Assembly: GCA_021794355.1 (NCBI GenBank) | Contig: JAJYRA010000031.1 | Coordinates: 1-64,000, forward strand | From: Thermoplasmata archaeon | Lineage (GTDB): Archaea > Thermoplasmatota > Thermoplasmata > Thermoplasmatales > Thermoplasmataceae | Reading direction: 5' to 3' | DNA: 64,000 nucleotides | Shown: piece after piece, positions 17,527 to 26,021 of the stretch | Layout of the letters: each line of letters starts with the position of its first letter | Position numbering within the stretch: the stretch's first letter is position 1 | Translations under genes and position numbers: made by a program | The notes under the pieces: generated by a model | Told to the model about the DNA's origin: nothing | What the model saw: the letters and a program-made list of their open reading frames with translations, nothing else | The model's database searches: none

Positions 17527-18588
17527 TCAAAATAAGAAAGCAGCGTAGGTTAGGTTTCCACCAGAGATTATTATTTGAAAAACCAAATATGTTGCTATGG
17601 TAAAGGAAAATGTGGAATACAGACTATCAAATAATCCTGCTCCTCCTATTATTCCACCCTTTCCTGATAGTCCAGATGCATGAATGCCCTTTATTAAGTC
17701 AACAACAAATTCTGAAAAAAATATCATTGGAAAAATCAATGTTGAATCCACAATTTGAAGATTTCTGGGAGTTGAAAAATATAGTATTATGAACCATAAG
17801 AAAATCAGGCTTATCTTTATTCTGTAATGTGGATATGAAATTACTGAGCCTGTATATTTTCCGTCTTTTTCCTCTGGTTTCATTATTACAACAAAGAAAA
17901 GGATCAAGAATAGAAGTTCTATCAAAATATCGTAAAATGGAGGAAAAGAGCTATTTATCAACAGTCTGTAAGCTGAAAGGACTGAAAATATTAATATAAC
18001 TATTACAACGCCATTTATGCCTCTCTTTCTGGTTATGAAGAAATTAAACTGTGAAAACAGAACAATTAATCCATAGAAGATGGGAATCATATACGTATCC
18101 TTAAGGATGAATATGGAACCCGATGACAATCCAGTTAGAAAACAGGTAATCGCAATCCCCATAGTTGTTGCCACGAGTAAAGCTCTTCCTGCCTTATGTT
18201 CTGCTTTCTTATAATGGGTTTCATTTCTTTTTAAAACTAATGTAAAATTAATAACGAATAAGCCAATGGCTATCCATATTAAGGAATCCAGAAGAAAACG
18301 AATACTTAGCATGGATACTACCATATTTTTTAAGCCAGAGGAAAAATCCAACCGTAAGGAAATAAAGGCCAACCACGAAATAATCCACACTTCTGAAGCA
18401 TCCTTTGGAGAAACGGGATCAAACCATAAAATGGCCACTATGGTCATAAAAAAAGAAACTGTGAGCGAAGCAAGAATTTCAATGGATAAACTATCAATAT
18501 TTTTTAAATATAAATAAATCAAAATAAATACTAGGGGTAAAGAAAGAAGGGTTTTTTTAATATTGAGTACATCAACATAAATGTTCAT
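17527..18588 (-). CDS. Polytopic membrane protein, DUF1614-like
   Basis: This 353-residue protein is very hydrophobic, with about ten predicted membrane helices. The glycine-rich C-terminal motif GKGGIIGGAGLFDSLYSTF recalls DUF1614 proteins, a family of unknown function, but the match is to one motif only. It starts seven bases past the convergent CLC gene's stop, so the two share a tail-to-tail junction. No enzymatic motif is visible. Confidence 0.55.
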   Translation of the reverse strand: MNIYVDVLNIKKTLLSLPLVFILIYLYLKNIDSLSIEILASLTVSFFMTIVAILWFDPVSPKDASEVWIISWLAFISLRLDFSSGLKNMVVSMLSIRFLLDSLIWIAIGLFVINFTLVLKRNETHYKKAEHKAGRALLVATTMGIAITCFLTGLSSGSIFILKDTYMIPIFYGLIVLFSQFNFFITRKRGINGVVIVILIFSVLSAYRLLINSSFPPFYDILIELLFLILFFVVIMKPEEKDGKYTGSVISYPHYRIKISLIFLWFIILYFSTPRNLQIVDSTLIFPMIFFSEFVVDLIKGIHASGLSGKGGIIGGAGLFDSLYSTFSFTIATYLVFQIIISGGNLTYAAFLF

Positions 18589-18611
18589 TCAAATTCGTTA
18601 CCTAACTCTCA

Positions 18612-19418
18612 TTATACCACCGATGATACTGTATTGCCAAATTCAGTTGTTCCAGTCGTAATGCCAACATAAGCTGAAAGATCATTGATCAATACTCCAG
18701 GTTGCTTTCCAGAAATTGCAGCTGGATTGTATATCTCTCCTTCCAAGTAGTATGTGCCTGAGGGGCCAGTTATGATAAAACTTGAGGTCAGGTGACCCGC
18801 ATAGCTGGCAATTGCTTGACCACTTAAACCCGCAGTGGGGTACTGGGTCTCATATTTTACGAAAATGGAAGATATAGATGAAGGGAATTTGGCATCCAGC
18901 ACTGAAACCCCATGGTTTATTGAAGATTGACCATCCGGTGGAAGATATTCCCCATAAACGTAGAGAACGTGGAAATGGTAACTAATACCACTGAGGGTGT
19001 AGGAGAAATTATTGAACAACAATCCAGGTATATTGGTTGGACTCTCGTTGGGATCACTGAAGTGCATTTCCTTGTATATGGTGGAATTTGATAGGGAAGG
19101 ATCATGAGTGTGTATATAATTGTACACAACCCAGCTATCAGCGGCCCCTATGGGGCACCCCTGCCAAGAGAGAAAATATATGTTAACTCCGCCTTGAGGA
19201 GAAACGTCAGAACTGCTTATTTTTATGAATTGTCCACTGCTAACTGTGTTGGATTTCGATGTGGACGAATTAAACACTCCTGAAAATATTATTACACCAG
19301 TTACTACAACAACAGCAATAATAATGCTTACAGCCATAGTTAGAATGCGTCTCCTCTTTTGAATGAGTGTTCTGAGCTCCTCTTCCTGCTTTCTATTTTG
19401 CTTCTTGGGGTTAGCCAT
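18612..19418 (-). CDS. DUF929 family membrane-anchored exported protein
   Basis: A basic N-terminus, one membrane helix (about residues 27-50) and a roughly 210-residue outside domain are seen. The motif YFLSWQGCPIGAADSW is characteristic of DUF929 archaeal proteins, whose function is unknown. The CPIGA cysteine sits where a thioredoxin-like active site would be, but only one Cys is present, so redox activity is doubtful. The ATG at 19418 is chosen because a TATA box at 19441-19448 lies 26 bases upstream; an ATG 15 bases earlier is possible. Confidence 0.65.
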   Translation of the reverse strand: MANPKKQNRKQEEELRTLIQKRRRILTMAVSIIIAVVVVTGVIIFSGVFNSSTSKSNTVSSGQFIKISSSDVSPQGGVNIYFLSWQGCPIGAADSWVVYNYIHTHDPSLSNSTIYKEMHFSDPNESPTNIPGLLFNNFSYTLSGISYHFHVLYVYGEYLPPDGQSSINHGVSVLDAKFPSSISSIFVKYETQYPTAGLSGQAIASYAGHLTSSFIITGPSGTYYLEGEIYNPAAISGKQPGVLINDLSAYVGITTGTTEFGNTVSSVV

Positions 19419-19518
19419 TGCTATAAATATCAAAAATGCGTATTTAAAGATTCTATAAATGTTACCTCAAGTCTTGAATTAATGGAATATATTATTAACC
19501 GATGTGGTATATTTGTCC

Positions 19519-20475
19519 ATGAAATTTGGTGTTGTGGGTATTGGAAACCATGCAATAAATAGAGTGATGCCAGCTATATTGGAAAGTGGCAATGAAATTG
19601 CAGGAATTACAACGGCAAATCAGGAAAAGGGAAATATAATTTCTGAAAAGTTTGGATGTAAATACTATCCCAATTACGCTGAAATGTTGTCCAGTGACAT
19701 AGACTCCATCTATGTTGGTTCACCCAATTTTATGCATTTTGAACATGTCAAAAAAGGTTTAAACAACAGTAAAAACGTCCTTGTGGAAAAGCAGATGACT
19801 TTGAGATCAGCGGATGCGAAGGAATTGACAAATCTGGCATCGGAAAAAAAAGTAAAACTTGCAGTGGGATTTCACTTAAGAATGCATCCAGCAGTGGATT
19901 ACATCAAAAAAGAACTTGTGAAACCGGAAGATCCAATAATTTATCAATCCGGAATATGGAGCTATAATAGTACGGTGAGAGAGCAAAGTGCAGATAGCAA
20001 ATGGTGGTCGGAACCTGATAAAGTTGGAGGTGGTTCCATAATGGGAACTGGTGTTCACGTAATTGATACATTAATTTCATTCAACAACAGGTTTCCAAGA
20101 AAGGTAACTGCGTTCAGAATACCTGAAGAGAAAATAATTGATGAGACAATGATAGTTAATATGCAATTTGAAAGGAGTTTTGCTACAGCTCTATCCTCCC
20201 GGCAGATGGAAGGAAATTACAATGACCTGACTCTTATGACTGGTTCAAATAGGATAACATGCAAGAACTTTTTCTCAACCACTATTGATACCGTATTAAA
20301 ACTGAACGATAAAGAGATTAAAAAGTTCTCGGGAGGGAATCTTTATTCATCCGAGATCGATGAATTCGTGAAATATGTGAACGATGAACCCAGCAAGATT
20401 GCGTCAGGTAATGACGGATATAGGGTTGTAAAGGTTGTAGAAGAGGCACAGAGATTCATTTCTATGGTACGATAA
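19519..20475 (+). CDS. Gfo/Idh/MocA family oxidoreductase
   Basis: The N-terminal Rossmann fold begins MKFGVVGIGNHAINRVMP, and VEKQMT near residue 92 matches the family EKP catalytic-lysine motif with Gln in place of Pro. A C-terminal beta-sheet substrate domain follows. These NAD(P)-dependent dehydrogenases act on sugars, inositols or related polyols; the substrate cannot be told. The ATG at 19519 is preferred over a GTG 15 bases upstream because TATA-like ATATATTATTA is centred 27 bases before it. The gene is convergent with the TrmB-like regulator. Confidence 0.8.
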   Translation: MKFGVVGIGNHAINRVMPAILESGNEIAGITTANQEKGNIISEKFGCKYYPNYAEMLSSDIDSIYVGSPNFMHFEHVKKGLNNSKNVLVEKQMTLRSADAKELTNLASEKKVKLAVGFHLRMHPAVDYIKKELVKPEDPIIYQSGIWSYNSTVREQSADSKWWSEPDKVGGGSIMGTGVHVIDTLISFNNRFPRKVTAFRIPEEKIIDETMIVNMQFERSFATALSSRQMEGNYNDLTLMTGSNRITCKNFFSTTIDTVLKLNDKEIKKFSGGNLYSSEIDEFVKYVNDEPSKIASGNDGYRVVKVVEEAQRFISMVR

Positions 20476-20495
20476 AGAGTTAGTTAAGTCTACGT

Positions 20496-20876
20496 TCAAA
20501 GACTTTCCCTGGATTCCATCTCCCTGATGAGGTCTCTGGTTAACGTTCTCATCCTTTCGCTCAATTCTTCAATTTTATCCTTCAGTATCTTCTCCATTCT
20601 TGTGGAATTTACTAGGGCATATGTGAAGTAATAGCCCCCGTCCTTAATTGTCTGTGAATCTCTTATTACAAATCCCATTCCGGCCAATTTGAGCAATGAT
20701 CTATAAACCGTGCTCTGATCCTTTCCCACAATTGCAGATATATCCTCCACTCTGAACCATTTTCTCGGAGTAAGAGTGTAAAATACTATCACATCTGTTT
20801 TGCCAAAGTTAAAGACTGACTCAAGCAGATCGGAGCAACAGGCAATATCCGATGTAATTCTGGAGGTTATCTTCAT
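20496..20876 (-). CDS. TrmB-like helix-turn-helix regulator with a Cys-Cys pair
   Basis: The 126-residue protein has a winged helix (about 28-80: VEDISAIVGKDQSTVYRSLLK is the recognition region) and a C-terminal coiled coil for dimerisation, as in the DNA-binding part of TrmB-type regulators. Two adjacent cysteines, C13 and C14, precede the helix-turn-helix and could sense metal or redox state. It is divergent from thioredoxin, with an inverted repeat between them. A TATA box (TTTATATAAT, minus strand) lies about 28 bases before its ATG. Control of thioredoxin is inferred from position only. Confidence 0.7.
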   Translation of the reverse strand: MKITSRITSDIACCSDLLESVFNFGKTDVIVFYTLTPRKWFRVEDISAIVGKDQSTVYRSLLKLAGMGFVIRDSQTIKDGGYYFTYALVNSTRMEKILKDKIEELSERMRTLTRDLIREMESRESL

Positions 20877-20911
20877 TTGAACTCATGTGTTAATTGTGAC
20901 ATTATATAAAT

Positions 20912-20936
20912 GGTTTTGTTTGATTTTTCCAAAACC
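20912..20936. promoter_or_regulatory. Candidate operator between regulator and thioredoxin
   Basis: GGTTTTG (20912-20918) and CAAAACC (20930-20936) are a perfect 7-base inverted repeat with an 11-base spacer. It lies upstream of the regulator's TATA box on one side and of the thioredoxin promoter on the other, a typical place for a dimeric regulator to bind. Confidence 0.45.
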
Positions 20937-20980
20937 GTAACATTCATAAACTTACCATTGATATCCATTTGAATTCGAAG

Positions 20981-21388
20981 ATGACAGACGAAGATAAAGA
21001 ATTGGAAGAAATAAGAAAGAGGATGATGTCTCGGATTCAGGAAGAGAATGTAAGAAAGGAGGTTAAAAAAGTGAAACCAGTAGAATTAAATGATCGAAGT
21101 TTCAATGATGAGGTTAAAAAGAACAAAATAATGGTGGTGGATTTTTGGGCTTCATGGTGTGCACCCTGCAGATTCTTATCACCCATCGTAGAGGAGCTAG
21201 CTCAGGAATATGATGGAAAAATCTCATTTGGAAAAGTTGATGTTGATGCAAATCCAGAAGTCAGTTCATCCTTCAATATAACCAGTATCCCAACCGTTAT
21301 AATGTTTAAGAATGGTAAGGTGGCAGATGTAAGCATTGGTGCTGTACCCAAGCCTATGCTGGAAGCTAAACTTAAAAAACTGTTGTGA
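20981..21388 (+). CDS. trxA: Thioredoxin with N-terminal charged extension
   Basis: The thioredoxin fold carries the active site WCAPC (C60 and C63) and a cis-proline motif TSIPT. About 35 charged, probably helical residues precede the domain, so it is longer than a standard thioredoxin. It reduces disulfides, probably including the peroxiredoxin at 0.8-1.2 kb. The ATG at 20981 is used; a TTG at 20969 would add four residues. The reductase gene lies 420 bases downstream on the same strand. Confidence 0.92.
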   Translation: MTDEDKELEEIRKRMMSRIQEENVRKEVKKVKPVELNDRSFNDEVKKNKIMVVDFWASWCAPCRFLSPIVEELAQEYDGKISFGKVDVDANPEVSSSFNITSIPTVIMFKNGKVADVSIGAVPKPMLEAKLKKLL

Positions 21389-21699
21389 CGTGGCAATCTC
21401 ATACAGTCGAGTATGGGACTTTGCCTTTTCAGGGATCGTCCCGGAGTTAGGTTGGGAGAATATAAAAAGAAAGAAAGGAAGAAAATAGAACTGGAGTTGA
21501 TTAGGAACCGCTGATCTTTCACATGAATGTGGTTCTGTGATTGTATCTATGATCGGAATGGATGCTTTGGGTGAAAAGATTTAAAGACCACTTCAATAAC
21601 CCAGACATGAATCTATATTCGGGATGGATCATTACGAATTTACTTGCTCAGAGATAAGAACGATAGGGAAAAACAAAAACAGGGATTGGTGAAGGGAAG
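21389..21699. other. Spacer between thioredoxin and the reductase cluster
   Basis: No motif-bearing gene. The sequence is A/G-rich with scattered stops in all frames. No clear TATA box was found close to the reductase start, so the transcript for the downstream cluster probably begins somewhere in this stretch. Confidence 0.35.
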
Positions 21700-21813
21700 A
21701 TGTACATTAAAATAAAAAAGATGAAGTTGGAAGGATACAGAAATGGAATGAACCTAATGATCTACCAACTCTCAAATAAAATGCTTGGGATCTCATTGGA
21801 GGAAATTAGATGA
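21700..21813 (+). CDS. Possible 37-residue small protein coupled to trxB
   Basis: An ATG-started frame of 37 codons ends in a TGA that overlaps the trxB ATG as ATGA, exactly as the verified gene pairs in this window do. The predicted product is basic (MYIKIKKMKLEGYRNGMN at its start). A GGAGG site at 21798-21802, within its last codons, serves trxB. There is no homology argument. It may be a real small protein, a translated leader, or chance. Confidence 0.35.
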   Translation: MYIKIKKMKLEGYRNGMNLMIYQLSNKMLGISLEEIR

Positions 21814-22778
21814 AATATGATATAATTATAATAGGAGGTGCGTTTGCTGGGCTCACAGCCGCCATTTATTCAGCACGTCAGGGTATGAAAACCCTAGTGG
21901 TCACTAAAGATATCGGAGGTCAGGGATTACTTACCACAGACATTCAAAACTACCCGGGATTTGAATCAATTTCCGGGTTCGACCTGGCATCCAAATTCCA
22001 AGGTCAGGCACAATTATATGGCTGCGAATTTATATATGACGAAATCAGGTCAGTGAATGATAATGAGGGCTCTTTTCTTCTTCAGGGAATTTCTGAACAG
22101 TATGAATCCGATGCATTGGTATTGGCCTTTGGAAAAACTCCCAGAGACCTTGGAAGTAAAGGCGAAGAAAAATATAAGGGAAGGGGCGTATCATACTGCT
22201 CAATATGTGACGGTCCACTATACAGGAAGAAAGTGGTTCTTGTTGCAGGAGCCGGTGATCACGCTCTTCAGGCAGCACTCTATCTTGGTACAGTAGCATC
22301 AACGGTATACGTGACACAGAAGGGAAACAGAATATCTGGATCGGAAGACATGATTCAACAGACTAAATCTCTACAAAATGTTGAATTCCTGTATGAATCA
22401 GAAGTTGAAGAGATTTTAGGGGATAGGACTGTGAATTCCGTTCTACTTAAGAAGAAAGATGGTTCTGAAAATAAACTACCTGTTAACGCAGTATTTGTAG
22501 AAATGGGATATATTGCGAAAACTGATATGCTACGGGGATTCGTAGATATGAATAAGGACAATGAGGTGGTAATCGATATGAGTGGTAAGACCAGCCATGA
22601 AGGAGTGTTTGCAGCTGGAGACGTTACAAACATACCTTACAAACAGGCAGTCATATCTGCGGGTCAGGGTTCAGTAGCCGCCTTGAGTGCCATTAATTAC
22701 GTGCATAAGAAACGAGGGAAAGGGGCTGTAAGAAGTGACTGGAAGTTTGTTGATCTGAATAAAAAACCAAAGGCATAA
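21810..22778 (+). CDS. trxB: Thioredoxin reductase, possibly not NADPH-dependent
   Basis: The FAD-binding GGAFAG motif is at 9-14, the redox-active CSIC pair at C130 and C133, and a C-terminal FAD motif GVFAAGDVT. The 322-residue length is normal. The second dinucleotide site reads GAGDHA rather than GxGxxA/GGGNSA. Where NADPH enzymes have an HRRxxxR phosphate-binding motif, this one has TQKGNRI. The Thermoplasma acidophilum enzyme is known not to use NADPH or NADH, so the same may hold here. It reduces thioredoxin; the electron donor is open. The ATG follows a GGAGG site, and a Rieske protein gene begins right after. Confidence 0.9.
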   Translation: MKYDIIIIGGAFAGLTAAIYSARQGMKTLVVTKDIGGQGLLTTDIQNYPGFESISGFDLASKFQGQAQLYGCEFIYDEIRSVNDNEGSFLLQGISEQYESDALVLAFGKTPRDLGSKGEEKYKGRGVSYCSICDGPLYRKKVVLVAGAGDHALQAALYLGTVASTVYVTQKGNRISGSEDMIQQTKSLQNVEFLYESEVEEILGDRTVNSVLLKKKDGSENKLPVNAVFVEMGYIAKTDMLRGFVDMNKDNEVVIDMSGKTSHEGVFAAGDVTNIPYKQAVISAGQGSVAALSAINYVHKKRGKGAVRSDWKFVDLNKKPKA

Positions 22779-22780
22779 CC

Positions 22781-23110
22781 GTGAATATTATAACCACTAG
22801 GGATGGCTTTGACTCGAAGGGCCGAAAAAGGATACAGCAGCAAAATAGGGACATTACCATATTGCAATTGGAGGGTAAATTCTACGCTTTTGATTCTCAA
22901 TGCCCCCATAGAGGTGGTCCCATGTTCCTATGCAAGTACATAAAGAATAAGGGTATAATGTGCCCATCACACCACATCATTTTTAAACTGGAAGGGGGAG
23001 AAATTCTGGAAAACCCGATTCCCGTTTCCATGGGAGATTATTCACACTCTGAAAATTTGAAAACCTATGGAATCATAGAAAGGGAAAAAGACCTAGAAAT
23101 TATAATTTAA
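22781..23110 (+). CDS. Rieske-type [2Fe-2S] ferredoxin
   Basis: The cluster ligands are clear: C41-P-H43 and C61-x2-H64, a CxH-x17-CxxH pattern. This 109-residue soluble protein resembles the small Rieske ferredoxins of aromatic oxygenases and nitrite reductase NirD. It starts at a GTG two bases after the trxB stop, so the two are co-transcribed. It is the obvious candidate redox partner of that reductase, though this is inferred from position. Its last 11 bases overlap the convergent TPR gene. Confidence 0.88.
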   Translation: MNIITTRDGFDSKGRKRIQQQNRDITILQLEGKFYAFDSQCPHRGGPMFLCKYIKNKGIMCPSHHIIFKLEGGEILENPIPVSMGDYSHSENLKTYGIIEREKDLEIII

Positions 23111-24179
23111 ATTTTTTTCGGTTGGATTTCCACGAAACCTTCCTGAGAAGTGAATCTATATAATCAGATTGAAAGTCCTGTTTTAAAGCCTCCTTAAGGA
23201 GGGATTCGGATTCATCCAGTCTGTTTATTTCATATAGGCACATGGCCTTGGTAATTTTAGCTTCAGGATCATCAGCCATTTCAATTGCCATATCCAGATA
23301 TCCCATGGATTTATTGTATTCTTTCTTAGCCATCATTATCTTTCCCATTAAAATATAATATTCAGGGTCTTCATCATCGTGGCTTTTCTCAAGCGTGTTA
23401 AAAGCATCGTCCAGCATATCTGATTCAAAATAAAACTCTGCCAATTCCATTGCATAATCGGGATCTGAATCTGAAACTTCAAAAGCCTTAGAATAATACT
23501 TTTCTGCAAGTTCCCCATCTTCCAGCTCATCCATTACTGCAGCTATCTCAGAGTAAAATAAAGGTTCTTCTGGTTCAAGCCTTAGGCATTTAGTGATGTA
23601 TTCCAGTGCCTCACCTAGATGATCCTCTGCAAGTTCGTTCTGGTATAACAGATATGCAATATCCACATTATCGGGATCTTCATTCAAATTCTTCGTAAGG
23701 AGATCAGTGGATTCCTGTATCTTGCCGGATTCCTTTAAGATTAAGGCATAATTCGTGCTATAGATAGGGTTCTTATCCATTTCATAGGCAATTTTTGCCT
23801 CCTTAAGTGCTTTTGAATCCTCTTCCATGTCCATATATATATTGCTCTTTAAGAGGTGCACCTCTGCCATATCTCCGTGTCTTTGGGCCTCATTGGCAAG
23901 TCTCAACCCCTCCTCATTTTCTCCTGATGCATATAGCATGGACGCATATTGAAGGGTATATTCTGGTTTCTCTGAATCCTTCTTGTAGGCCAGTTCAGCG
24001 TGAGTTAAGGCCTTTTCAATATCACCTATTTGGGCAAAAGCTTCAGATGCGAGGGAATACGCTTCAGGGCTTTCAGAATTAACCTCTATAGCTTTTATGA
24101 ATTTCTCCAGACTCTTCTCATACTCACCCTGAGTCAATAACTCAAAGCCTTCCGCTATTTCTATATTGTAATCAACCAA
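23100..24179 (-). CDS. Tetratricopeptide repeat protein
   Basis: About ten tandem 34-residue TPR units fill the 359 residues, with repeated patterns such as EAYSLASEAFAQIGDIEKA and LYYSEIAAVMDELEDGELAE-like helices. TPR proteins are scaffolds for protein contacts; no catalytic domain is present. It is acidic and cytosolic, with no signal sequence. The start is a TTG at 24179 with an AT-rich box about 25 bases upstream. The gene is divergent from the PLP enzyme. Confidence 0.8.
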   Translation of the reverse strand: MVDYNIEIAEGFELLTQGEYEKSLEKFIKAIEVNSESPEAYSLASEAFAQIGDIEKALTHAELAYKKDSEKPEYTLQYASMLYASGENEEGLRLANEAQRHGDMAEVHLLKSNIYMDMEEDSKALKEAKIAYEMDKNPIYSTNYALILKESGKIQESTDLLTKNLNEDPDNVDIAYLLYQNELAEDHLGEALEYITKCLRLEPEEPLFYSEIAAVMDELEDGELAEKYYSKAFEVSDSDPDYAMELAEFYFESDMLDDAFNTLEKSHDDEDPEYYILMGKIMMAKKEYNKSMGYLDMAIEMADDPEAKITKAMCLYEINRLDESESLLKEALKQDFQSDYIDSLLRKVSWKSNRKKFKL

Positions 24180-24265
24180 TCTAATCCATGGTTTATTATG
24201 AATTCCTATTCATATATTGCCATCATAATCAAGAAAAGATATTAGGAAAAATTCCATATGTATCT

Positions 24266-25267
24266 ATGGATCAATATGTGGCCGAGCTCTGCGCAGTTAT
24301 GACAAGCGATTTCTACAGGGAGGGCTTTGGAAATACACCCATGTTAAAATATGAGCTTAAGAACGGGTCAATTGTTTATGCTAAATTGGAATATTTCAAT
24401 CTTTATGGTTCCATAAAGGACAGGGGTGCTTTCTTCATGATAGATCACCTGCTTCATACCATTAAGGATCTTAAAAAGAAGACCATAGTGGAGGGTACTT
24501 CAGGAAACACCGGTATCGCAACAGGAAATATATGCAGAAAACTCGGGTTAAAGTCAATTCTATTCATTCCTCCAGGTACTTCGCAGGGAACAAAAGATGA
24601 ATTGTATCGTTCGGGAGCGGAGGTAATAGAAACTGATGAACCAAAGGATACCACCAGTACTGAGAAGGCTATAAATTTAGCACTGGACCTTGCCATAAAG
24701 GAGCCTGAAAAATATGTCTCTCTGCACCAGCATGGAAATGAATACAATTACCTATCGCACGTATATACAACTGGTCCTGAGGCCGAAACTCAAATTGGTC
24801 ATTTACCTGATGCCGTTGTCATTGCCATGGGTACTGGAGGATCCATAATTGGAAACAGTAAATACTTTAAGGAAAGAAATTCCAAAACAGGAATATACAT
24901 GCTACAATCCGATCAGTCCTCCTACATACAGGGGGTCAGAAATTTCTTAAAGGCAAAGGATAAGGCCATAATAGAAAAAAACATATCCCTGGTTAACAAG
25001 ATTGTGAATGTGAGTGAAGCAGATGCCGCAAAGGGTGTCAGAAAACTTGCAGATGAGCTTGAGATGTATGTTGGTTTTTCGTCTGGGGCTAATTTCATGG
25101 GAGCAATAAATATAGGGCTCAATTCAGATAATATGGATGTTTTCACAGTTTTTCCTGATAGTGGAACAAAATATAATGATCTTTATTTGAGAAAGAACAT
25201 ATTTAACGAAAGTGAAATACGGAATCTCGCTCCAGACGTGAAAAGGAAGAGAAAGGAATTTATTTGA
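24266..25267 (+). CDS. PLP-dependent cysteine synthase/cystathionine beta-synthase family enzyme
   Basis: The fold-type II PLP motifs are present: the Schiff-base lysine K51 in YGSIKDRGAF, the substrate and phosphate loop EGTSGNTGIA, and GTGGSIIGN for the PLP phosphate. It likely makes cysteine from O-acetyl- or O-phosphoserine, or cystathionine from homocysteine; the sequence does not decide. The ATG at 24266 puts the domain start in the usual place. An in-frame ATG at 24188 would add 26 residues. The 3' end overlaps the convergent crotonase gene by eight bases. Confidence 0.8.
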   Translation: MDQYVAELCAVMTSDFYREGFGNTPMLKYELKNGSIVYAKLEYFNLYGSIKDRGAFFMIDHLLHTIKDLKKKTIVEGTSGNTGIATGNICRKLGLKSILFIPPGTSQGTKDELYRSGAEVIETDEPKDTTSTEKAINLALDLAIKEPEKYVSLHQHGNEYNYLSHVYTTGPEAETQIGHLPDAVVIAMGTGGSIIGNSKYFKERNSKTGIYMLQSDQSSYIQGVRNFLKAKDKAIIEKNISLVNKIVNVSEADAAKGVRKLADELEMYVGFSSGANFMGAINIGLNSDNMDVFTVFPDSGTKYNDLYLRKNIFNESEIRNLAPDVKRKRKEFI

Positions 25268-26021
25268 ATAGGTCGAAATTTACATTCCTGTTAAAAGTTG
25301 CCTCTCTTTTTTCGATAAAAGATCTTGCACCTTCCTTTTGATTTTCTGTCTTAAAGCAATTTCCAAAATACTCTTTTTCCCTATCCATCATGTTCCCAGA
25401 ACCGTTTCGGATAAGCTCCTTAATGTACGCAAGTGATTCAAAGGGCATTTTTTCATATAACTTTGCTGTTTCCATGGATCTTTCAAGATATTTCTCGTTG
25501 ATTTCATTGAGAATTCCAAGATTTAAAGCGTCCTGTGCCCCAATCTTTTTTCCCATGGAGGTCATTTCAAAGGCTTTACTTTCCCCAATAATCCTTTTTA
25601 ATCTCTGGGTTCCACCAAAGCCCGGGATAATACCCAGGGTCACCTCTGGTAAACCGAATATTGTTTCCGGATGGGAAATTCGAATATCACATGCAAGGGC
25701 CAATTCGAAACCGCCTCCCAGAGCAAATCCATGTATAGCTGCCAAAACCGGCATGGGTCTTTCCTGAATTGTATTCATTACATCATGTCCACGTTTTGCA
25801 AATTCATATCCTGTTTTCGAGTCTAGATTCAGGAAAACATTAATATCTGCACCGGCACTGAAAGCTCTGTTCATACCCGTAATAACAGCTATGTTTCTAT
25901 GATCCTTTAGAGCTTCTCCTATTTCCTCAATGGTTTCAATATCAAGGGGATTTAACTTCTTTTCTCTCTTAATAGCGATTTTGATTATTCTACCATTTCT
26001 TTCCACTTCAATATTGTTCAT
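25260..26021 (-). CDS. Enoyl-CoA hydratase/isomerase (crotonase)
   Basis: A 253-residue crotonase with the oxyanion-hole strands INRAFSAGADI-like (MNRAFSAGAD) and HGFALGGGFELALACD. The two glutamates of hydratases map to the FGLPEVTLGIIPGFGGTQR region, where one Glu is evident. It adds water to enoyl-CoA in fatty acid or amino acid breakdown. The ATG overlaps the upstream gene's stop, with a GAGGTGA site before it. It is last in an operon with thiolase and hydroxyacyl-CoA dehydrogenase, so the three work in beta-oxidation or its reverse. Confidence 0.92.
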   Translation of the reverse strand: MNNIEVERNGRIIKIAIKREKKLNPLDIETIEEIGEALKDHRNIAVITGMNRAFSAGADINVFLNLDSKTGYEFAKRGHDVMNTIQERPMPVLAAIHGFALGGGFELALACDIRISHPETIFGLPEVTLGIIPGFGGTQRLKRIIGESKAFEMTSMGKKIGAQDALNLGILNEINEKYLERSMETAKLYEKMPFESLAYIKELIRNGSGNMMDREKEYFGNCFKTENQKEGARSFIEKREATFNRNVNFDLFK

